A stretch of DNA of 64,000 nt, taken from Oceanobacter mangrovi (GTDB taxonomy: Bacteria; Pseudomonadota; Gammaproteobacteria; Pseudomonadales; Oceanobacteraceae). Shown here piece by piece: positions 19,209 through 30,116 of this stretch. A program made the translations under genes and the position numbers. Location: NCBI RefSeq assembly GCF_019740315.1, contig NZ_JAHXZR010000004.1, positions 248,001 to 312,000 of the forward strand, in the 5' to 3' direction. Within the stretch, counting starts at the first letter, position 1. Each line of letters opens with the position of its first letter. The notes below the pieces were generated by a model, which saw only the letters and a list, made by a program, of their open reading frames with translations, was not told where the DNA came from and did no database searches.

Positions 19209-19746
19209 ACCGGGTACTTACCTGTTGCTTGAGGTCGAGACGTTGACGATTGATATCCATGGTCATGCCGCGGGCACGGGTTTCACTGCTGCCGTTCTGG
19301 ATGGTAACCCAGTCATCGGTTGATGCGGTGGCCTGATCGGGACTGTACTGCAGCTGTTGGGTGGTAACGCGTAAGCCGGCATCCGTTAGTGATGCAATGT
19401 TGACGTTACCGCTGAGCTGAACCTGGGTATTCTGGTCGGCGATGGTGCCCTTGTCGGCACTTACCTGCCATTGTTGCTGGCTGCTGTCGCGGTTGATGAT
19501 GACCGGCTGGTCGAGATAACTGACTGCCTGATCCGGCAGATGACGGGACGCAGCAGCCTGCAATTGCTGGGCGAGCTGGCCGCTTTGATTGTACTGGCGG
19601 TGGTTGAGGCCTTCGCCGTAGTAGTCCGGCTCGTCGATAGCGGTCTGGTTTTCAGCCGTCACCAACTCACCGGTATAGCGTTCTACCGCCAGCAGGGCGA
19701 TGCCAAAGATCACCGCCGTTACCAACAGCAGGTAACGCTTGCGCAT
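19195..19746 (-). CDS. lptC: LPS export protein LptC
   Basis: A 183-residue bitopic protein: an N-terminal membrane helix (about 5-21) followed by a jellyroll domain that takes LPS from LptFG and passes it to LptA. The motif QLSGNVNIASLTDAG and the LDLKQQV ending are family features. The start codon overlaps the kdsD stop (TGATG), leaving no room for kdsC, which commonly sits between these two genes. Confidence 0.9.
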   Translation of the reverse strand: MRKRYLLLVTAVIFGIALLAVERYTGELVTAENQTAIDEPDYYGEGLNHRQYNQSGQLAQQLQAAASRHLPDQAVSYLDQPVIINRDSSQQQWQVSADKGTIADQNTQVQLSGNVNIASLTDAGLRVTTQQLQYSPDQATASTDDWVTIQNGSSETRARGMTMDINRQRLDLKQQVSTRYVQD

Positions 19747-20717
19747 CAGATAACTCCGGCGCGCAGCAGGTCGTGAGTGGTCATCACGCCAACGATTTTA
19801 CCGGCTTGCTGTACCACCAGCGCGCTGATCTTGATGTCTTCCATGATCTTCAGGGCTTCGGCGGCCAGAATGCCGGGCGCAACGGTTTTGGCGTTGCGGG
19901 TCATGACGTCATCAATCACTACTTCGTGGATATTGATCCCCTGATCAATGGCACGACGCAGGTCGCCGTCGGTGAAAATGCCCAGCAGTTCGCCGTTGGC
20001 GTCCTGTACTGTGGTCATTCCCATGCCCTTGGAGGTCATTTCCAACAGGCTGGCAGCCAGCAGGGTGCCTGTTTGAACCGTCGGAATTTCATCGCCACCA
20101 TGCATGATGTCTTCCACTTTCAGTAGCAGCCGGCGGCCAAGGCTGCCACCCGGGTGCGAGAAGGCGAAGTCTTCGGCAGTAAAACCACGGGCTTCCAGCA
20201 GCGCAATTGCCAGTGCATCACCCATTACCAGCGCACAGGTGGTGGATGAGGTTGGCGCCAGATTGAGCGGACAGGCCTCGGATTCAACACCGGAATCAAG
20301 ATGCGCTTCGGCAGCCTGTCCCAGCGTTGATTGCGGATTGCCGGTCATGCTGATCAGAGGTACAGAAAGCCGCTTCAGCAGTGGCAACAAGCTGGTCACT
20401 TCGGCGGTTTCGCCAGAGTTGCTTAGCGCAATCACGACGTCGCTGCGGGTAATCATACCCATGTCGCCATGACTGGCTTCACCCGGGTGTACAAAGAAGG
20501 CCGGGGTGCCGGTGCTGGCCAGGGTCGCAGCGATCTTGCTGCCAACATGGCCGGATTTACCCATACCGGTAATAACGAGGCGACCCTTGCAGGCCAGAAT
20601 CAGCTGGCAGGCACGGCTGAAATTGTCATCCAGACGGTTAATCAGTTGGTCAACCGCATCGCGTTCCAGACCAATGGTGCGTTTGGCAGATTTCAGAAAG
20701 TCGAATTGAGTGTTCAT
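19746..20717 (-). CDS. kdsD: D-arabinose 5-phosphate isomerase KdsD
   Basis: KdsD converts ribulose 5-phosphate to arabinose 5-phosphate, first step of KDO synthesis for LPS. The 323-residue protein has a SIS isomerase domain (about 45-180, ITGMGKSGHVGSKIAATLASTGTPAF as core, SNSGETAEV) and two C-terminal CBS repeats (about 210-320, GIFTDGDLRRAI). Length and domain order match KpsF/GutQ/KdsD. It is coupled to lptC; the next KDO enzyme, KdsC, is not encoded nearby. Confidence 0.95.
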   Translation of the reverse strand: MNTQFDFLKSAKRTIGLERDAVDQLINRLDDNFSRACQLILACKGRLVITGMGKSGHVGSKIAATLASTGTPAFFVHPGEASHGDMGMITRSDVVIALSNSGETAEVTSLLPLLKRLSVPLISMTGNPQSTLGQAAEAHLDSGVESEACPLNLAPTSSTTCALVMGDALAIALLEARGFTAEDFAFSHPGGSLGRRLLLKVEDIMHGGDEIPTVQTGTLLAASLLEMTSKGMGMTTVQDANGELLGIFTDGDLRRAIDQGINIHEVVIDDVMTRNAKTVAPGILAAEALKIMEDIKISALVVQQAGKIVGVMTTHDLLRAGVI

Positions 20718-20719
20718 CG

Positions 20720-21679
20720 TTACCCGTTGGTGATCATCAGTGAACCCAGATACGTAGTATATCCAAGTACCAGTATTACGCCGCTGAAACGTCCCATTAC
20801 GCCGGAACGGCGGTTAGCTATAAATAGTACCAGCAATGCCAGCGTCATCAGTAACATGACCGGCAAGTCGCGGTGCAGAGCCAGCGGTTCAACGGCGATT
20901 CGGCTAATCAGGCCGGGCACCGGCATCACCGCCAGCAGGTTAAAAATGTTGGAGCCTATGACGTTGCCGATGGCGATGTCGTGGTGGCCTTTCAGGGCGC
21001 TGGCAACCGAGGCCGCCAGTTCAGGCAGGCTGGTGCCAATCGCGACGATGGTCAGTCCAATCACCAGTTCGCTGACGCCAAACATCCGAGCGATATCGGT
21101 AGCACCCCAAACCAGCGCCTTGGAGCTGGCCATCAGGGCGATCAGGCCAACAACCAGCCAGAAGATGGCCATTTGGGTCGACAGGGATTCGATCGCTTCA
21201 GCTTCTTCGTCATCAACCAGCGGCTCTCCGGCATCGTCGGATTCCTGGAACATGATGTACATGGCGACGACCAGACCACACAACAGCAGCAAGGCATCAA
21301 CCAGACCGAGATTGAGGTCCGCCAGCGTCAGGCCCGCCAGAATACTGACCAGCAACAGTAGGGGCAGTTCTTTGCGCAACAGTTTCTTTTGTAGCGGAAT
21401 TGGACTGACCAGGGCCGTAATACCCAGTACCAGACCGATGTTGGCGATGTTGGAGCCGATCGCATTACCAATCGCCAGGTTACCGACACCATCCAGGGTC
21501 GCAACGGCGGATACAAACAGTTCGGGAGCGGAAGTGCCAATAGAGACGATGGTCAAACCGACCAGCAGGGGCGACATGCCCAGGCGCCGTGCTGTTGCTG
21601 CAGCACCCAGCACGAATTTGTCAGCACTCCACACCAACACAACCAAACCGATAAGAACGGCTACCAATGGGGCGATCAT
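20720..21679 (-). CDS. yrbG: CaCA-family Na+/Ca2+ exchanger-like protein (YrbG)
   Basis: A 319-residue membrane protein with two homologous halves, each carrying the alpha-repeat signature GTSAPELFVSAVATL and GTSLPELAASVASAL plus GNAIGSNIANI and GNVIGSNIFNL, characteristic of calcium/cation antiporters. A cytoplasmic acidic loop (about 165-185) separates the halves. The ATG at 21679 has GGAG six bases upstream; a longer open frame reaches 21793 without support. First gene of the kdsD-lptCAB transcript, divergent from mlaF, as in E. coli. Confidence 0.93.
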   Translation of the reverse strand: MIAPLVAVLIGLVVLVWSADKFVLGAAATARRLGMSPLLVGLTIVSIGTSAPELFVSAVATLDGVGNLAIGNAIGSNIANIGLVLGITALVSPIPLQKKLLRKELPLLLLVSILAGLTLADLNLGLVDALLLLCGLVVAMYIMFQESDDAGEPLVDDEEAEAIESLSTQMAIFWLVVGLIALMASSKALVWGATDIARMFGVSELVIGLTIVAIGTSLPELAASVASALKGHHDIAIGNVIGSNIFNLLAVMPVPGLISRIAVEPLALHRDLPVMLLMTLALLVLFIANRRSGVMGRFSGVILVLGYTTYLGSLMITNG

Positions 21680-21883
21680 AAAACTCCTGCAGCCCGGTAC
21701 CAGACCGGTGCTGAAATTGTCCTGATGTGAGAAAACGCCGCATTGTACCTGAGGGTCTTTTTCACGCAATTGGAATAAACCGTTTTGTGACATTCACGTA
21801 ACGACGGCGGGCGGCCGTTGGTAAAGCAGGGACAATTCGTTATTCTAGCCGCCACCATACTCAGCCTCGGAAGGGAAGATTCC

Positions 21884-22699
21884 ATGGTGGCTGCACCAGC
21901 CTATGTATCTGTGCGGGATCTCAGTTTTTCCCGTGGAGACCGTCTTATCTATGACGGTCTGTCTGTCGATTTTCCGAAAGGAAAAGTGACTGCCATTATG
22001 GGCCCCAGCGGGACCGGTAAAACCACCCTGCTGCGGTTGATTGGCGGTCAGTTGCAACCCGACTCGGGCACTGTGATTGTCGATGGCCAGGACGTCAGCA
22101 AACTCAAGCGTCAGCAGCTGTTTGAACTGCGCAAGCAGAAAATGGGCATGCTGTTCCAGACCGGCGCGCTGTTCACCGACCTCAGTGTGTTCGACAACGT
22201 GGCGTTTCCGCTGCGGGTTCACACGGATTTACCGGAGCCGATTGTTCGCGATCTGGTACTGATGAAGCTCGAAGCGGTCGGTCTGCGCGGTGCCCGCGAC
22301 CTCAATCCGGCTGAGCTGTCCGGTGGCATGGCACGACGAGTGGCGTTGGCCCGATCCATTGCAATGGACCCGGAACTCATCATGTACGACGAGCCCTTCA
22401 CCGGCCTCGATCCGATTTCCATGGGCATGATCGTCAAACTGATTCGGGGGCTGAACAAGGCGCTGGGGCTGACCAGCCTGCTGGTGTCCCACGATGTCGA
22501 GGAATCCTGCTCAATTGCCGATTACCTCTGTCTGGTTTCCGGCGGCAAGGTGATTGGTTTTGGTACCCCTAATGAACTGTTGCACGACGGTTCTGCCGAA
22601 GTACGCCAGTTTCTGCGTGGCGATCCGGACGGCCCGGTGCCATTCCATTATCCGGCCAACGATTACCGTGATGACATTCTGGCAGGGAGTGATTTCTGA
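21884..22699 (+). CDS. mlaF: Mla ABC transporter ATPase MlaF
   Basis: Cytoplasmic ATPase (271 residues) of the MlaFEDB complex that moves phospholipids between inner membrane and MlaC to keep outer-membrane asymmetry. Walker A GPSGTGKTT, signature LSGGMARR and Walker B LIMYDEPFTGLD are intact. ATG at 21884 is chosen because GGAAGGGAAG precedes it and the family begins close to this point; an upstream start at 21818 is less likely. Stop overlaps the mlaE start. Confidence 0.96.
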   Translation: MVAAPAYVSVRDLSFSRGDRLIYDGLSVDFPKGKVTAIMGPSGTGKTTLLRLIGGQLQPDSGTVIVDGQDVSKLKRQQLFELRKQKMGMLFQTGALFTDLSVFDNVAFPLRVHTDLPEPIVRDLVLMKLEAVGLRGARDLNPAELSGGMARRVALARSIAMDPELIMYDEPFTGLDPISMGMIVKLIRGLNKALGLTSLLVSHDVEESCSIADYLCLVSGGKVIGFGTPNELLHDGSAEVRQFLRGDPDGPVPFHYPANDYRDDILAGSDF

Positions 22700-23481
22700 T
22701 GATCTCGAAAATACAGGATCTCGGTCGCGTCGGTGTGACGGTTATTGAAGCCATTGGCGCCGCCACCATGCTGCTGTGGAATTCGATTTTCTGGGGTGGC
22801 CCGGGCAGTGCCGGTTTTGGCGATCTGATCAAACAGCTGTATTCGGTGGGCGTGCGCTCACTCAGCATTATTGCTGTGGCCGGTTTTTTTGTGGGCATGG
22901 TACTGGGCCTGCAGGGTTACACCATTCTGGTCGACTTCGGATCGGAAGCAGCGCTTGGCACGCTGGTGTCGCTGACCTTGCTGCGTGAACTGGGGCCGGT
23001 AGTGACCGCGTTGCTGTTTGCTGGTCGTGCCGGTTCGGCGCTGACGGCGGAAATCGGTTTGATGAAGGCTACGGAACAGCTGTCGGCGATGGAAATGATG
23101 GGTGTTGATCCACTCAAGCGGGTCATTACCCCGCGGCTGTGGGCCGGTTTGATCTCAATGCCGATTCTGGCGCTGATTTTCAGCACCGTGGGCATCTGGG
23201 GCGGTGCCTACGTGGCGGTCGATATGCTGGGAATTGATGACGGCGCCTACTGGGGCAACATGCAGGCGTCGGTGGAATTTTATAACGATGTCGTCAAGGG
23301 AATTATCAAATCCGTGGCGTTTGGCTGGGTGGTAACCTGGATTGCGGTTTATCAGGGTTATGCTTCCGTGCCAACCTCGGAAGGTATTGGTAAGGCGACA
23401 ACCCAGACGGTAGTGATTTCCTCACTGGCGGTACTGGGACTGGATTTTGTTTTGACTGCGGTCATGTTTGGAGGCGTGTGA
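22699..23481 (+). CDS. mlaE: Mla ABC transporter permease MlaE
   Basis: Inner-membrane permease of 260 residues with about five to six helices and the MlaE signatures GLQGYTILVDFGSEAALG, LRELGPVVTALLFAGRAGSA and AEIGLMKATEQLSAMEMMGVDP. Forms the transmembrane core around which MlaD hexamer and MlaF dimer assemble. Its ATG overlaps the mlaF stop by one base. Confidence 0.96.
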   Translation: MISKIQDLGRVGVTVIEAIGAATMLLWNSIFWGGPGSAGFGDLIKQLYSVGVRSLSIIAVAGFFVGMVLGLQGYTILVDFGSEAALGTLVSLTLLRELGPVVTALLFAGRAGSALTAEIGLMKATEQLSAMEMMGVDPLKRVITPRLWAGLISMPILALIFSTVGIWGGAYVAVDMLGIDDGAYWGNMQASVEFYNDVVKGIIKSVAFGWVVTWIAVYQGYASVPTSEGIGKATTQTVVISSLAVLGLDFVLTAVMFGGV

Positions 23482-23483
23482 TT

Positions 23484-23945
23484 ATGCATAAGCGTACTGT
23501 GGAGTTCACGGTTGGCGCGTTCATGGTGATGGGTATTGTTGCCCTTGTGCTGATGGCCTTCCGGGTCAGCGGTCTGTCGATGAGTGATACCGGTGATACC
23601 TATACCCTGAAAGCGCATTTTGAAAACCTCGGTGGCCTCAATGAGCGTGCCAAGGTATCCATGGCTGGTGTGACCATTGGCCGGGTGACCAAAATCTATC
23701 TCGACCCTGAGTGGTATTCCGCGGTCGTCGAGATGGAAATCAACAAAAGCATGAGCACCCTCAGCAAGGACACCTCGGCCGCCATTCTGACCGCCGGTCT
23801 GCTGGGGGAGAAATACATTGGCCTGACGGTCGGTGCCGAAGAAGAGCATCTGAAAGACGGCGACTGGATTGAAGACACCCAATCAGCACTGGTACTGGAA
23901 GAACTGATTGGCCGCTTCCTGTTTAACAAGGCGGAAGAAGGCTGA
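23484..23945 (+). CDS. mlaD: Mla lipid-binding protein MlaD (MCE domain)
   Basis: A 153-residue inner-membrane anchored MCE protein: one N-terminal helix (about 8-28) then a single MCE domain (about 38-115, HFENLGGLNERAKVSMAGVTIGRV) and a C-terminal helix lining the hexamer pore. The ATG at 23484 is preferred because GGAGG at 23470-23474 is 9 bases upstream; a GTG at 23478 would be only 3 bases from it. A 182-base gap follows before mlaC. Confidence 0.94.
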   Translation: MHKRTVEFTVGAFMVMGIVALVLMAFRVSGLSMSDTGDTYTLKAHFENLGGLNERAKVSMAGVTIGRVTKIYLDPEWYSAVVEMEINKSMSTLSKDTSAAILTAGLLGEKYIGLTVGAEEEHLKDGDWIEDTQSALVLEELIGRFLFNKAEEG

Positions 23946-24127
23946 GGCGGGTTTGAATCCGGCTGCGGGCCAGACTGTGGCCTGATGCACGAATGTTAAG
24001 TTTTGTAATAAATCTCTCCTACATTGTTGGCAACTACTGCCTAGAATAAGGGTAACGGCGTGGTATGGTCAGGGTCTCCTCTGGCTGGTCACGCCAGAGC
24101 CAATGCAAGGGAATGTAAGGAGGGATT

Positions 24128-24796
24128 ATGACCAAAACACTGACTGCAATGCTGGCACTGCTGTTGCTGGCACTGACTCCAGCCCCGGCGACAGCACTGG
24201 ATTCTGAAGAATTGGGCGAACACGCCTACGAAGTCGTCAAGCGGGTAACCAATCAGGTGATGGAGCGGATCAACCAGAACCGCAACATCTATGAAAGTGA
24301 CAAGGCGCGCTTTTATTGGGAGCTGGAAGACGTACTGGGTCCGATGGTGGATTTTCGCCGCCTGACCCGCAAGATCATGGGGCGTTACTATTTTGATGCC
24401 AGCAAAGAGCAGCGGATTCGTTTTGCCCGGGCCTTCAAGCGCAGTTTGCTGGGTTCATACGCCACCGGCCTGATTGAATTTACGGACTACGAAGTTCGCA
24501 TGCTTCCACCGCGCAAGGACTTTGAACACAGCTCGGATAACACCCTGGTGGATCTTGAAGTGGTGACTCCCAGTGGGCGGGTATTCCCGATAACCCAGAG
24601 CATGTATTACGACCTTTCATCCTATTCATGGAAGGCTCAGAACGTGATCGTGAATGGCATTAACGTCGGCCAGCTGTTCAATGAACAGTTCGCGGCCCTG
24701 GTCGAGAAAAACAACGGCAATATTGGTGCAGCCATTGATCAGTGGATTGATGACCTGCAGGAACAGGGACGCGAGCTTCGCAAGCGTCCGTCTTGA
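24128..24796 (+). CDS. mlaC: Periplasmic phospholipid carrier MlaC
   Basis: A 222-residue soluble periplasmic protein with a signal peptide (about 1-23, ending APATALDS) and the Tol-Tol-Ttg2D/MlaC fold, recognised by LGPMVDFRRLTRKIMGRYYF and the segment YDLSSYSWKAQNVIVNGINVG. It shuttles phospholipids between MlaA at the outer membrane and MlaD. AGGAGG lies just before the ATG. The relatively long gap from mlaD may carry its own promoter but no clear -35/-10 pair was seen. Confidence 0.95.
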   Translation: MTKTLTAMLALLLLALTPAPATALDSEELGEHAYEVVKRVTNQVMERINQNRNIYESDKARFYWELEDVLGPMVDFRRLTRKIMGRYYFDASKEQRIRFARAFKRSLLGSYATGLIEFTDYEVRMLPPRKDFEHSSDNTLVDLEVVTPSGRVFPITQSMYYDLSSYSWKAQNVIVNGINVGQLFNEQFAALVEKNNGNIGAAIDQWIDDLQEQGRELRKRPS

Positions 24797-24811
24797 AACG
24801 CAGTGAAGGAC

Positions 24812-25126
24812 ATGAGTGTGACAAAACTGGAATCCATCAGCAGCACTGAAGCCCGCTTGGTCGGCGATGTGACGGCGGCTACCGTCTCGGCGCTGGTTGC
24901 TCCCGGTCAGCAACTGTTGCAGGCCAGCGGTGGCAAGTGGCAGCTGGATATGGCCGCTGTTGAAAAGGTTTCCAGTGTCACGGTTGCGCTGTTGCTGGAA
25001 TGGCTGCGCTATGCAGACAAGGTTGGTATCAGCCTGAAAGTGCGCAATGTGCCAGCCGAGCTGCTGCCGATCATCCAGATCAGTGGCCTGGATGAAATAT
25101 TCAGTGACGTGCTGGTCGCTGCCTGA
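24812..25126 (+). CDS. mlaB: STAS-domain protein MlaB
   Basis: A 104-residue STAS-fold protein that binds and stabilises MlaF. The key SVTVALLLEWLRYA helix, where a Thr/Ser contacts MlaF, is present. ATG at 24812 is used because GAAGG lies directly upstream; a GTG nine bases earlier is possible. Completes the mlaFEDCB set; mlaA is not in the window. Confidence 0.9.
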   Translation: MSVTKLESISSTEARLVGDVTAATVSALVAPGQQLLQASGGKWQLDMAAVEKVSSVTVALLLEWLRYADKVGISLKVRNVPAELLPIIQISGLDEIFSDVLVAA

Positions 25127-25252
25127 TCAGCAGATCACACTCTCAAGCGGAACTCCGGGCCATAGTTCGGCTAAATCGTATCCATACTTATTCTGGTCGC
25201 TGAAATCCGGTATTATCCCCGGCTTCGCAAAATCCCAATCTGGTGGAGCCCA

Positions 25253-26783
<1,531 letters not shown>

Positions 26784-26810
26784 CAGGCACCCGGATATAT
26801 TGAGGATACC

Positions 26811-27458
26811 ATGACCCAACCGCTTACCATCGCGCTGTCCAAGGGCCGCATTCTGGATGACACCTTGCCTCTGCTGGCAGAAGCAGGTATCCATCCGGCG
26901 GAAGATATCAATAAAAGCCGCAAGCTGATTTTTGATACCAACCATGAACATATCAAGCTGGTGGTGATTCGTGCGGCTGACGTCCCAACCTATGTGGAAT
27001 ACGGTGCCGCAGACCTGGGGGTTTCCGGCAAGGATGTGCTGATGGAATACGACAGCGACAACCTCTGTGAACCACTGGACCTCAAGATCGCTACCTGTCG
27101 GCTGATGACCGCTGCCGTGAAAGGTTACGAACTGCCGGAAGGCCGCCTCAAGGTGGCCACCAAGTTTGTTAACGTGGCGAAAAAATACTTTGCTGAGCAA
27201 GGCCGTCAGGTCGACATCATCAAGCTCTACGGTGGTATGGAACTGGCACCCATCATGGGGCTGGCCGACCTGATTGTGGATATCGTTGATACCGGCAACA
27301 CCCTCAAGGCCAACGGCCTGGAGCCGCGTGATGATATCGCGCCAATCAGCTCCCGACTGGTCGCCAGCCGGGCGGCGATGAAGGTCAAGCACGCCCAGAT
27401 TCAGCCAATTATTGATTTGATCGGCGCTGCGGTAGAGCGTCAGCAACAAGCCAAATAA
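26811..27458 (+). CDS. hisG: ATP phosphoribosyltransferase HisG, short form
   Basis: First enzyme of histidine synthesis, joining ATP and PRPP. At 215 residues it is the short HisG_S form, lacking the C-terminal regulatory domain and therefore expected to need the HisZ subunit for activity and feedback control; hisZ is not in this window. Signatures [27 protein letters not shown] and the PRPP loop [13 protein letters not shown] are intact. Followed after 14 bases by hisD. Confidence 0.95.
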   Translation: MTQPLTIALSKGRILDDTLPLLAEAGIHPAEDINKSRKLIFDTNHEHIKLVVIRAADVPTYVEYGAADLGVSGKDVLMEYDSDNLCEPLDLKIATCRLMTAAVKGYELPEGRLKVATKFVNVAKKYFAEQGRQVDIIKLYGGMELAPIMGLADLIVDIVDTGNTLKANGLEPRDDIAPISSRLVASRAAMKVKHAQIQPIIDLIGAAVERQQQAK

Positions 27459-27472
27459 GGGTGGAGTTTCCC

Positions 27473-28777
27473 ATGACTATCAATATTCGTCGTTTCAGTT
27501 CTGCCCAGAGCGATTTTACCAGCCAGATGGATTCCCTGCTGTCCTGGGAAGCCGTCTCTGATGCGGGCGTTCAGCAAGCAGTGACTGACATCGTTAATGA
27601 TGTTCGCACACGCGGTGATGCCGCGGTAATCGAATACACCAACAAGTTTGACCGCATGTCGGTGGAATCCATGGCTCAGCTGGAGCTGAACCAGCAACAG
27701 CTGCAGGAAGCTCTGGATACCTTGCCGGCAACCCAGCGTGACGCACTGATAACCGCTGCCGAGCGCGTGCGTGCCTACCACGAACACCAGCAGCAGGATT
27801 CCTGGCGCTACACCGAAGCCAGTGGCACGGTACTGGGCCAGAAAATCACCCCGATGGACCGTGTTGGTATTTATGTTCCCGGTGGCAAGGCGGCGTACCC
27901 GTCTTCCGTGCTGATGAACGCCATTCCGGCCCACGTTGCAGGTGTGCAGGAAATCATCATGGTGGTGCCAACGCCGGGTGGTGAACTGAACCAGCTGGTA
28001 TTGGCTGCTGCTGCGGCGGCAGGCGTTAGCCGGGTATTCACCATTGGTGGCGCCCAAGCTGTGGCTGCGCTGGCATATGGCACGGAAACGGTACCGGGTG
28101 TGGATAAAATCGTTGGCCCGGGCAACATCTACGTTGCTACCGCCAAGCGTATGGTATTCGGCCAGGTTGGTATCGACATGATTGCCGGTCCATCTGAAAT
28201 TCTGGTGGTTTGTGACGGTAAAACCAACGCCGACTGGATCGCCATGGATTTGTTCTCGCAGGCCGAGCACGACGAAGACGCCCAGTCGATTCTGGTTTCT
28301 ACTGACAGCGAATTCCTCGACCAGGTTGAAGCCAGCATCAACAAACTGCTGCCAACCATGGAGCGCAAGGACATCATCACCACTTCGTTGACTGAACGTG
28401 GTGCGCTGATTCACGCCAGTTCAATGGAAGATGCCATCGCGATTGCCAATCGCATTGCACCGGAACACCTGGAGCTGTCGGTCGAAGATCCGGAAGCCTG
28501 GCTGCCGGGCATTCGCCACGCCGGCGCCATCTTTATGGGTCGTTACACCGCCGAAGCACTGGGCGACTACTGTGCTGGCCCGAACCACGTACTGCCAACC
28601 TCCGGCACTGCGCGCTTCTCGTCACCACTGGGCGTGTATGACTTCCAGAAACGCTCATCACTGATCATGTGCTCAGCCGATGGCGCTTCTGAACTGGGTA
28701 AAACCGCTTCGACACTGGCGCGTGGTGAATTCCTCACCGCTCACGCCCGTTCCGCCGAATATCGCATCAAGGACTGA
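27473..28777 (+). CDS. hisD: Histidinol dehydrogenase HisD
   Basis: Catalyses the last two steps of histidine synthesis (histidinol to histidine, NAD-dependent, Zn). The 434-residue product contains the [16 protein letters not shown] and [13 protein letters not shown] signature and the zinc/base histidines in [11 protein letters not shown] and [11 protein letters not shown] at 27473 follows GTGGAG by about 7 bases. A canonical terminator follows, so hisC is not in the operon here, unlike in Pseudomonas. Confidence 0.96.
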   Translation: MTINIRRFSSAQSDFTSQMDSLLSWEAVSDAGVQQAVTDIVNDVRTRGDAAVIEYTNKFDRMSVESMAQLELNQQQLQEALDTLPATQRDALITAAERVRAYHEHQQQDSWRYTEASGTVLGQKITPMDRVGIYVPGGKAAYPSSVLMNAIPAHVAGVQEIIMVVPTPGGELNQLVLAAAAAAGVSRVFTIGGAQAVAALAYGTETVPGVDKIVGPGNIYVATAKRMVFGQVGIDMIAGPSEILVVCDGKTNADWIAMDLFSQAEHDEDAQSILVSTDSEFLDQVEASINKLLPTMERKDIITTSLTERGALIHASSMEDAIAIANRIAPEHLELSVEDPEAWLPGIRHAGAIFMGRYTAEALGDYCAGPNHVLPTSGTARFSSPLGVYDFQKRSSLIMCSADGASELGKTASTLARGEFLTAHARSAEYRIKD

Positions 28778-28803
28778 TTCGTCAGTCCTGGCAGGAACCC
28801 CTG

Positions 28804-28828
28804 AAAGCAGCCTGCGGGCTGCTTTTTT
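28804..28828 (+). terminator. Rho-independent terminator after hisD
   Basis: Stem AAAGCAGCC (28804-28812), loop TGCG, stem GGCTGCTTT (28817-28825) running into six T. Ends the murA-hisG-hisD transcript and marks the boundary to the AT-rich accessory region. Confidence 0.9.
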
Positions 28829-29005
28829 GTGGGCGTCTGGTTTTCTTTTTATTGGTGTCAGATATTTTGGATTGTTGCTCATCTGCAATCGGGCTAGTAT
28901 TTTAACTGCTTAGGCTGCTCTGCTTGTGGATTATGGTATGGAATTCCTATTTCTTACGATGTCTCTTCAAGAGTATTTAAGGAATACTGAAAAGGAACTA
29001 CGGAT

Positions 29006-29419
29006 TTGAATGTATTGGCCCGCGTATTATTAATTCTTCCCATTCTGCCATTGATGGGATGTGAATCATTGAAAGCAAGAAAATGGCTGGATCAAGGTAG
29101 TGTAGATACAGATACTATTTATGTGAGCACTCCTGTTGATGCTAATCTGGATTTCGCCGAAAGTCTGTATGGATCATTGGAAAAGATTGGGCTCAAGACA
29201 ACTCGAGAATATTCTGAGTCAAATAAAATAATTAATATTAGCCGGTATTGCTATTATGATTTAATACATTATACCTGCCGAAGCGTAGATGTGATTTTAA
29301 GGGATTCGAATACTGGAGAGGTAGGCTGTGAGCTAAGCTTTGCTGCAGTAGAATCACCATTTTCATATGAGAGTCAGTCTCTTGATATCGCCAAGGGTAT
29401 AAAAAATGAATGTTATTAA
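29006..29419 (+). CDS. Small lipoprotein of unknown function
   Basis: A 137-residue product starting at TTG 29006 behind AAAGGAAC. It has a lipoprotein signal (hydrophobic stretch then LPLMGC, acylated Cys at about 19), so it should be anchored in the envelope. The mature part contains a pair of cysteines in CYYDLIHYTC that may form a disulfide. No family recognised. It overlaps the next lipoprotein gene by 14 bases. Base composition is far more AT-rich than the neighbouring housekeeping genes, suggesting acquisition by transfer. Confidence 0.7.
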   Translation: MNVLARVLLILPILPLMGCESLKARKWLDQGSVDTDTIYVSTPVDANLDFAESLYGSLEKIGLKTTREYSESNKIINISRYCYYDLIHYTCRSVDVILRDSNTGEVGCELSFAAVESPFSYESQSLDIAKGIKNECY

Positions 29420-29888
29420 AAATTTGATATGTCTGGTTGCCTTTTCACTGTTTATATCGGCCTGTTCGACTAATATGCTGGTAGATAGTAGTGAAAGTAT
29501 TGGCGACGAAACTATCTCATTTGTCGCTTTTGATGGCGTACCAAGTAATATAGCTATAAATTACCTCAGGAGTCTTGGTTGGGATATGGCCAGAGTTGTA
29601 AATAAAACCAATCTTTCAATAGTATTTACATATCAATGTACGCAAGGTCTTTTCCCTATAAATACCCGCTGCGCCACCCAAATAGATGCTATTAATAAAG
29701 CATCAAGGCTTTCTTATTCTTGGGCTCAGTCAGATCCTGACTATTCTGAGCATATGTATTTCTATATCGGTGGAAAAGACTTCGGATCCTTTAACAATAG
29801 TTTGACTAATCTTATTGAGCAGCTTAAAAGAGATAAGGAAAAACTTGTGGAGTTAGGATTCCCGGCCCCATCAGATGGTGAAGGATAA
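29406..29888 (+). CDS. Second small lipoprotein of unknown function
   Basis: A 160-residue lipoprotein: signal (about 1-19) with lipobox FISAC. Like its upstream neighbour it has a cysteine pair in the middle (YQCTQGLFPINTRC), so the two may be distant paralogues that arose by duplication (inference from size, lipobox and paired cysteines). The C-terminal third is helical and charged (LIEQLKRDKEKLVEL). Overlap of 14 bases and the same AT-rich composition indicate a two-gene unit ending at a perfect inverted repeat. Confidence 0.72.
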   Translation: MNVIKNLICLVAFSLFISACSTNMLVDSSESIGDETISFVAFDGVPSNIAINYLRSLGWDMARVVNKTNLSIVFTYQCTQGLFPINTRCATQIDAINKASRLSYSWAQSDPDYSEHMYFYIGGKDFGSFNNSLTNLIEQLKRDKEKLVELGFPAPSDGEG

Positions 29889-29901
29889 TAAATGTTTTGG
29901 T

Positions 29902-29935
29902 ATGGAAAAGTTCGTAGCATCACGAACTTTTCCAT
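29902..29935 (+). terminator. Perfect 14-bp inverted repeat after the lipoprotein pair
   Basis: ATGGAAAAGTTCGT at 29902-29915 pairs perfectly with 29922-29935 across a 6-base loop. No T tract follows directly on the plus strand, so it may act as an mRNA 3'-stabilising hairpin rather than a classical terminator. Confidence 0.5.
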
Positions 29936-30116
29936 CGGATTTGGCTAACCTTTGAGAAGAGCCGATTACTATTAACTTCTGGTGTCCGATGTTCTGAAAA
30001 CTTCGTCGCTCTAACGTCAAAACGCAATTTCCACATAAATTGTATGTCAAGGCTCGTCATCAGCGGCCATAGCGACTACTATCCGCGCCTCAGTTTCCAG
30101 ACAAAGATGGTGATTT

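Noticed and set aside
20469-21725. 418-codon open frame antisense to the cation exchanger and kdsD
   Set aside because: It mirrors two well-identified genes, has Ser/Arg/Thr-rich composition typical of shadow frames and no recognisable motif.
27440-28414. 324-codon open frame antisense to hisD
   Set aside because: Complement of a fully conserved gene; His/Gln/Arg-rich product without domain.
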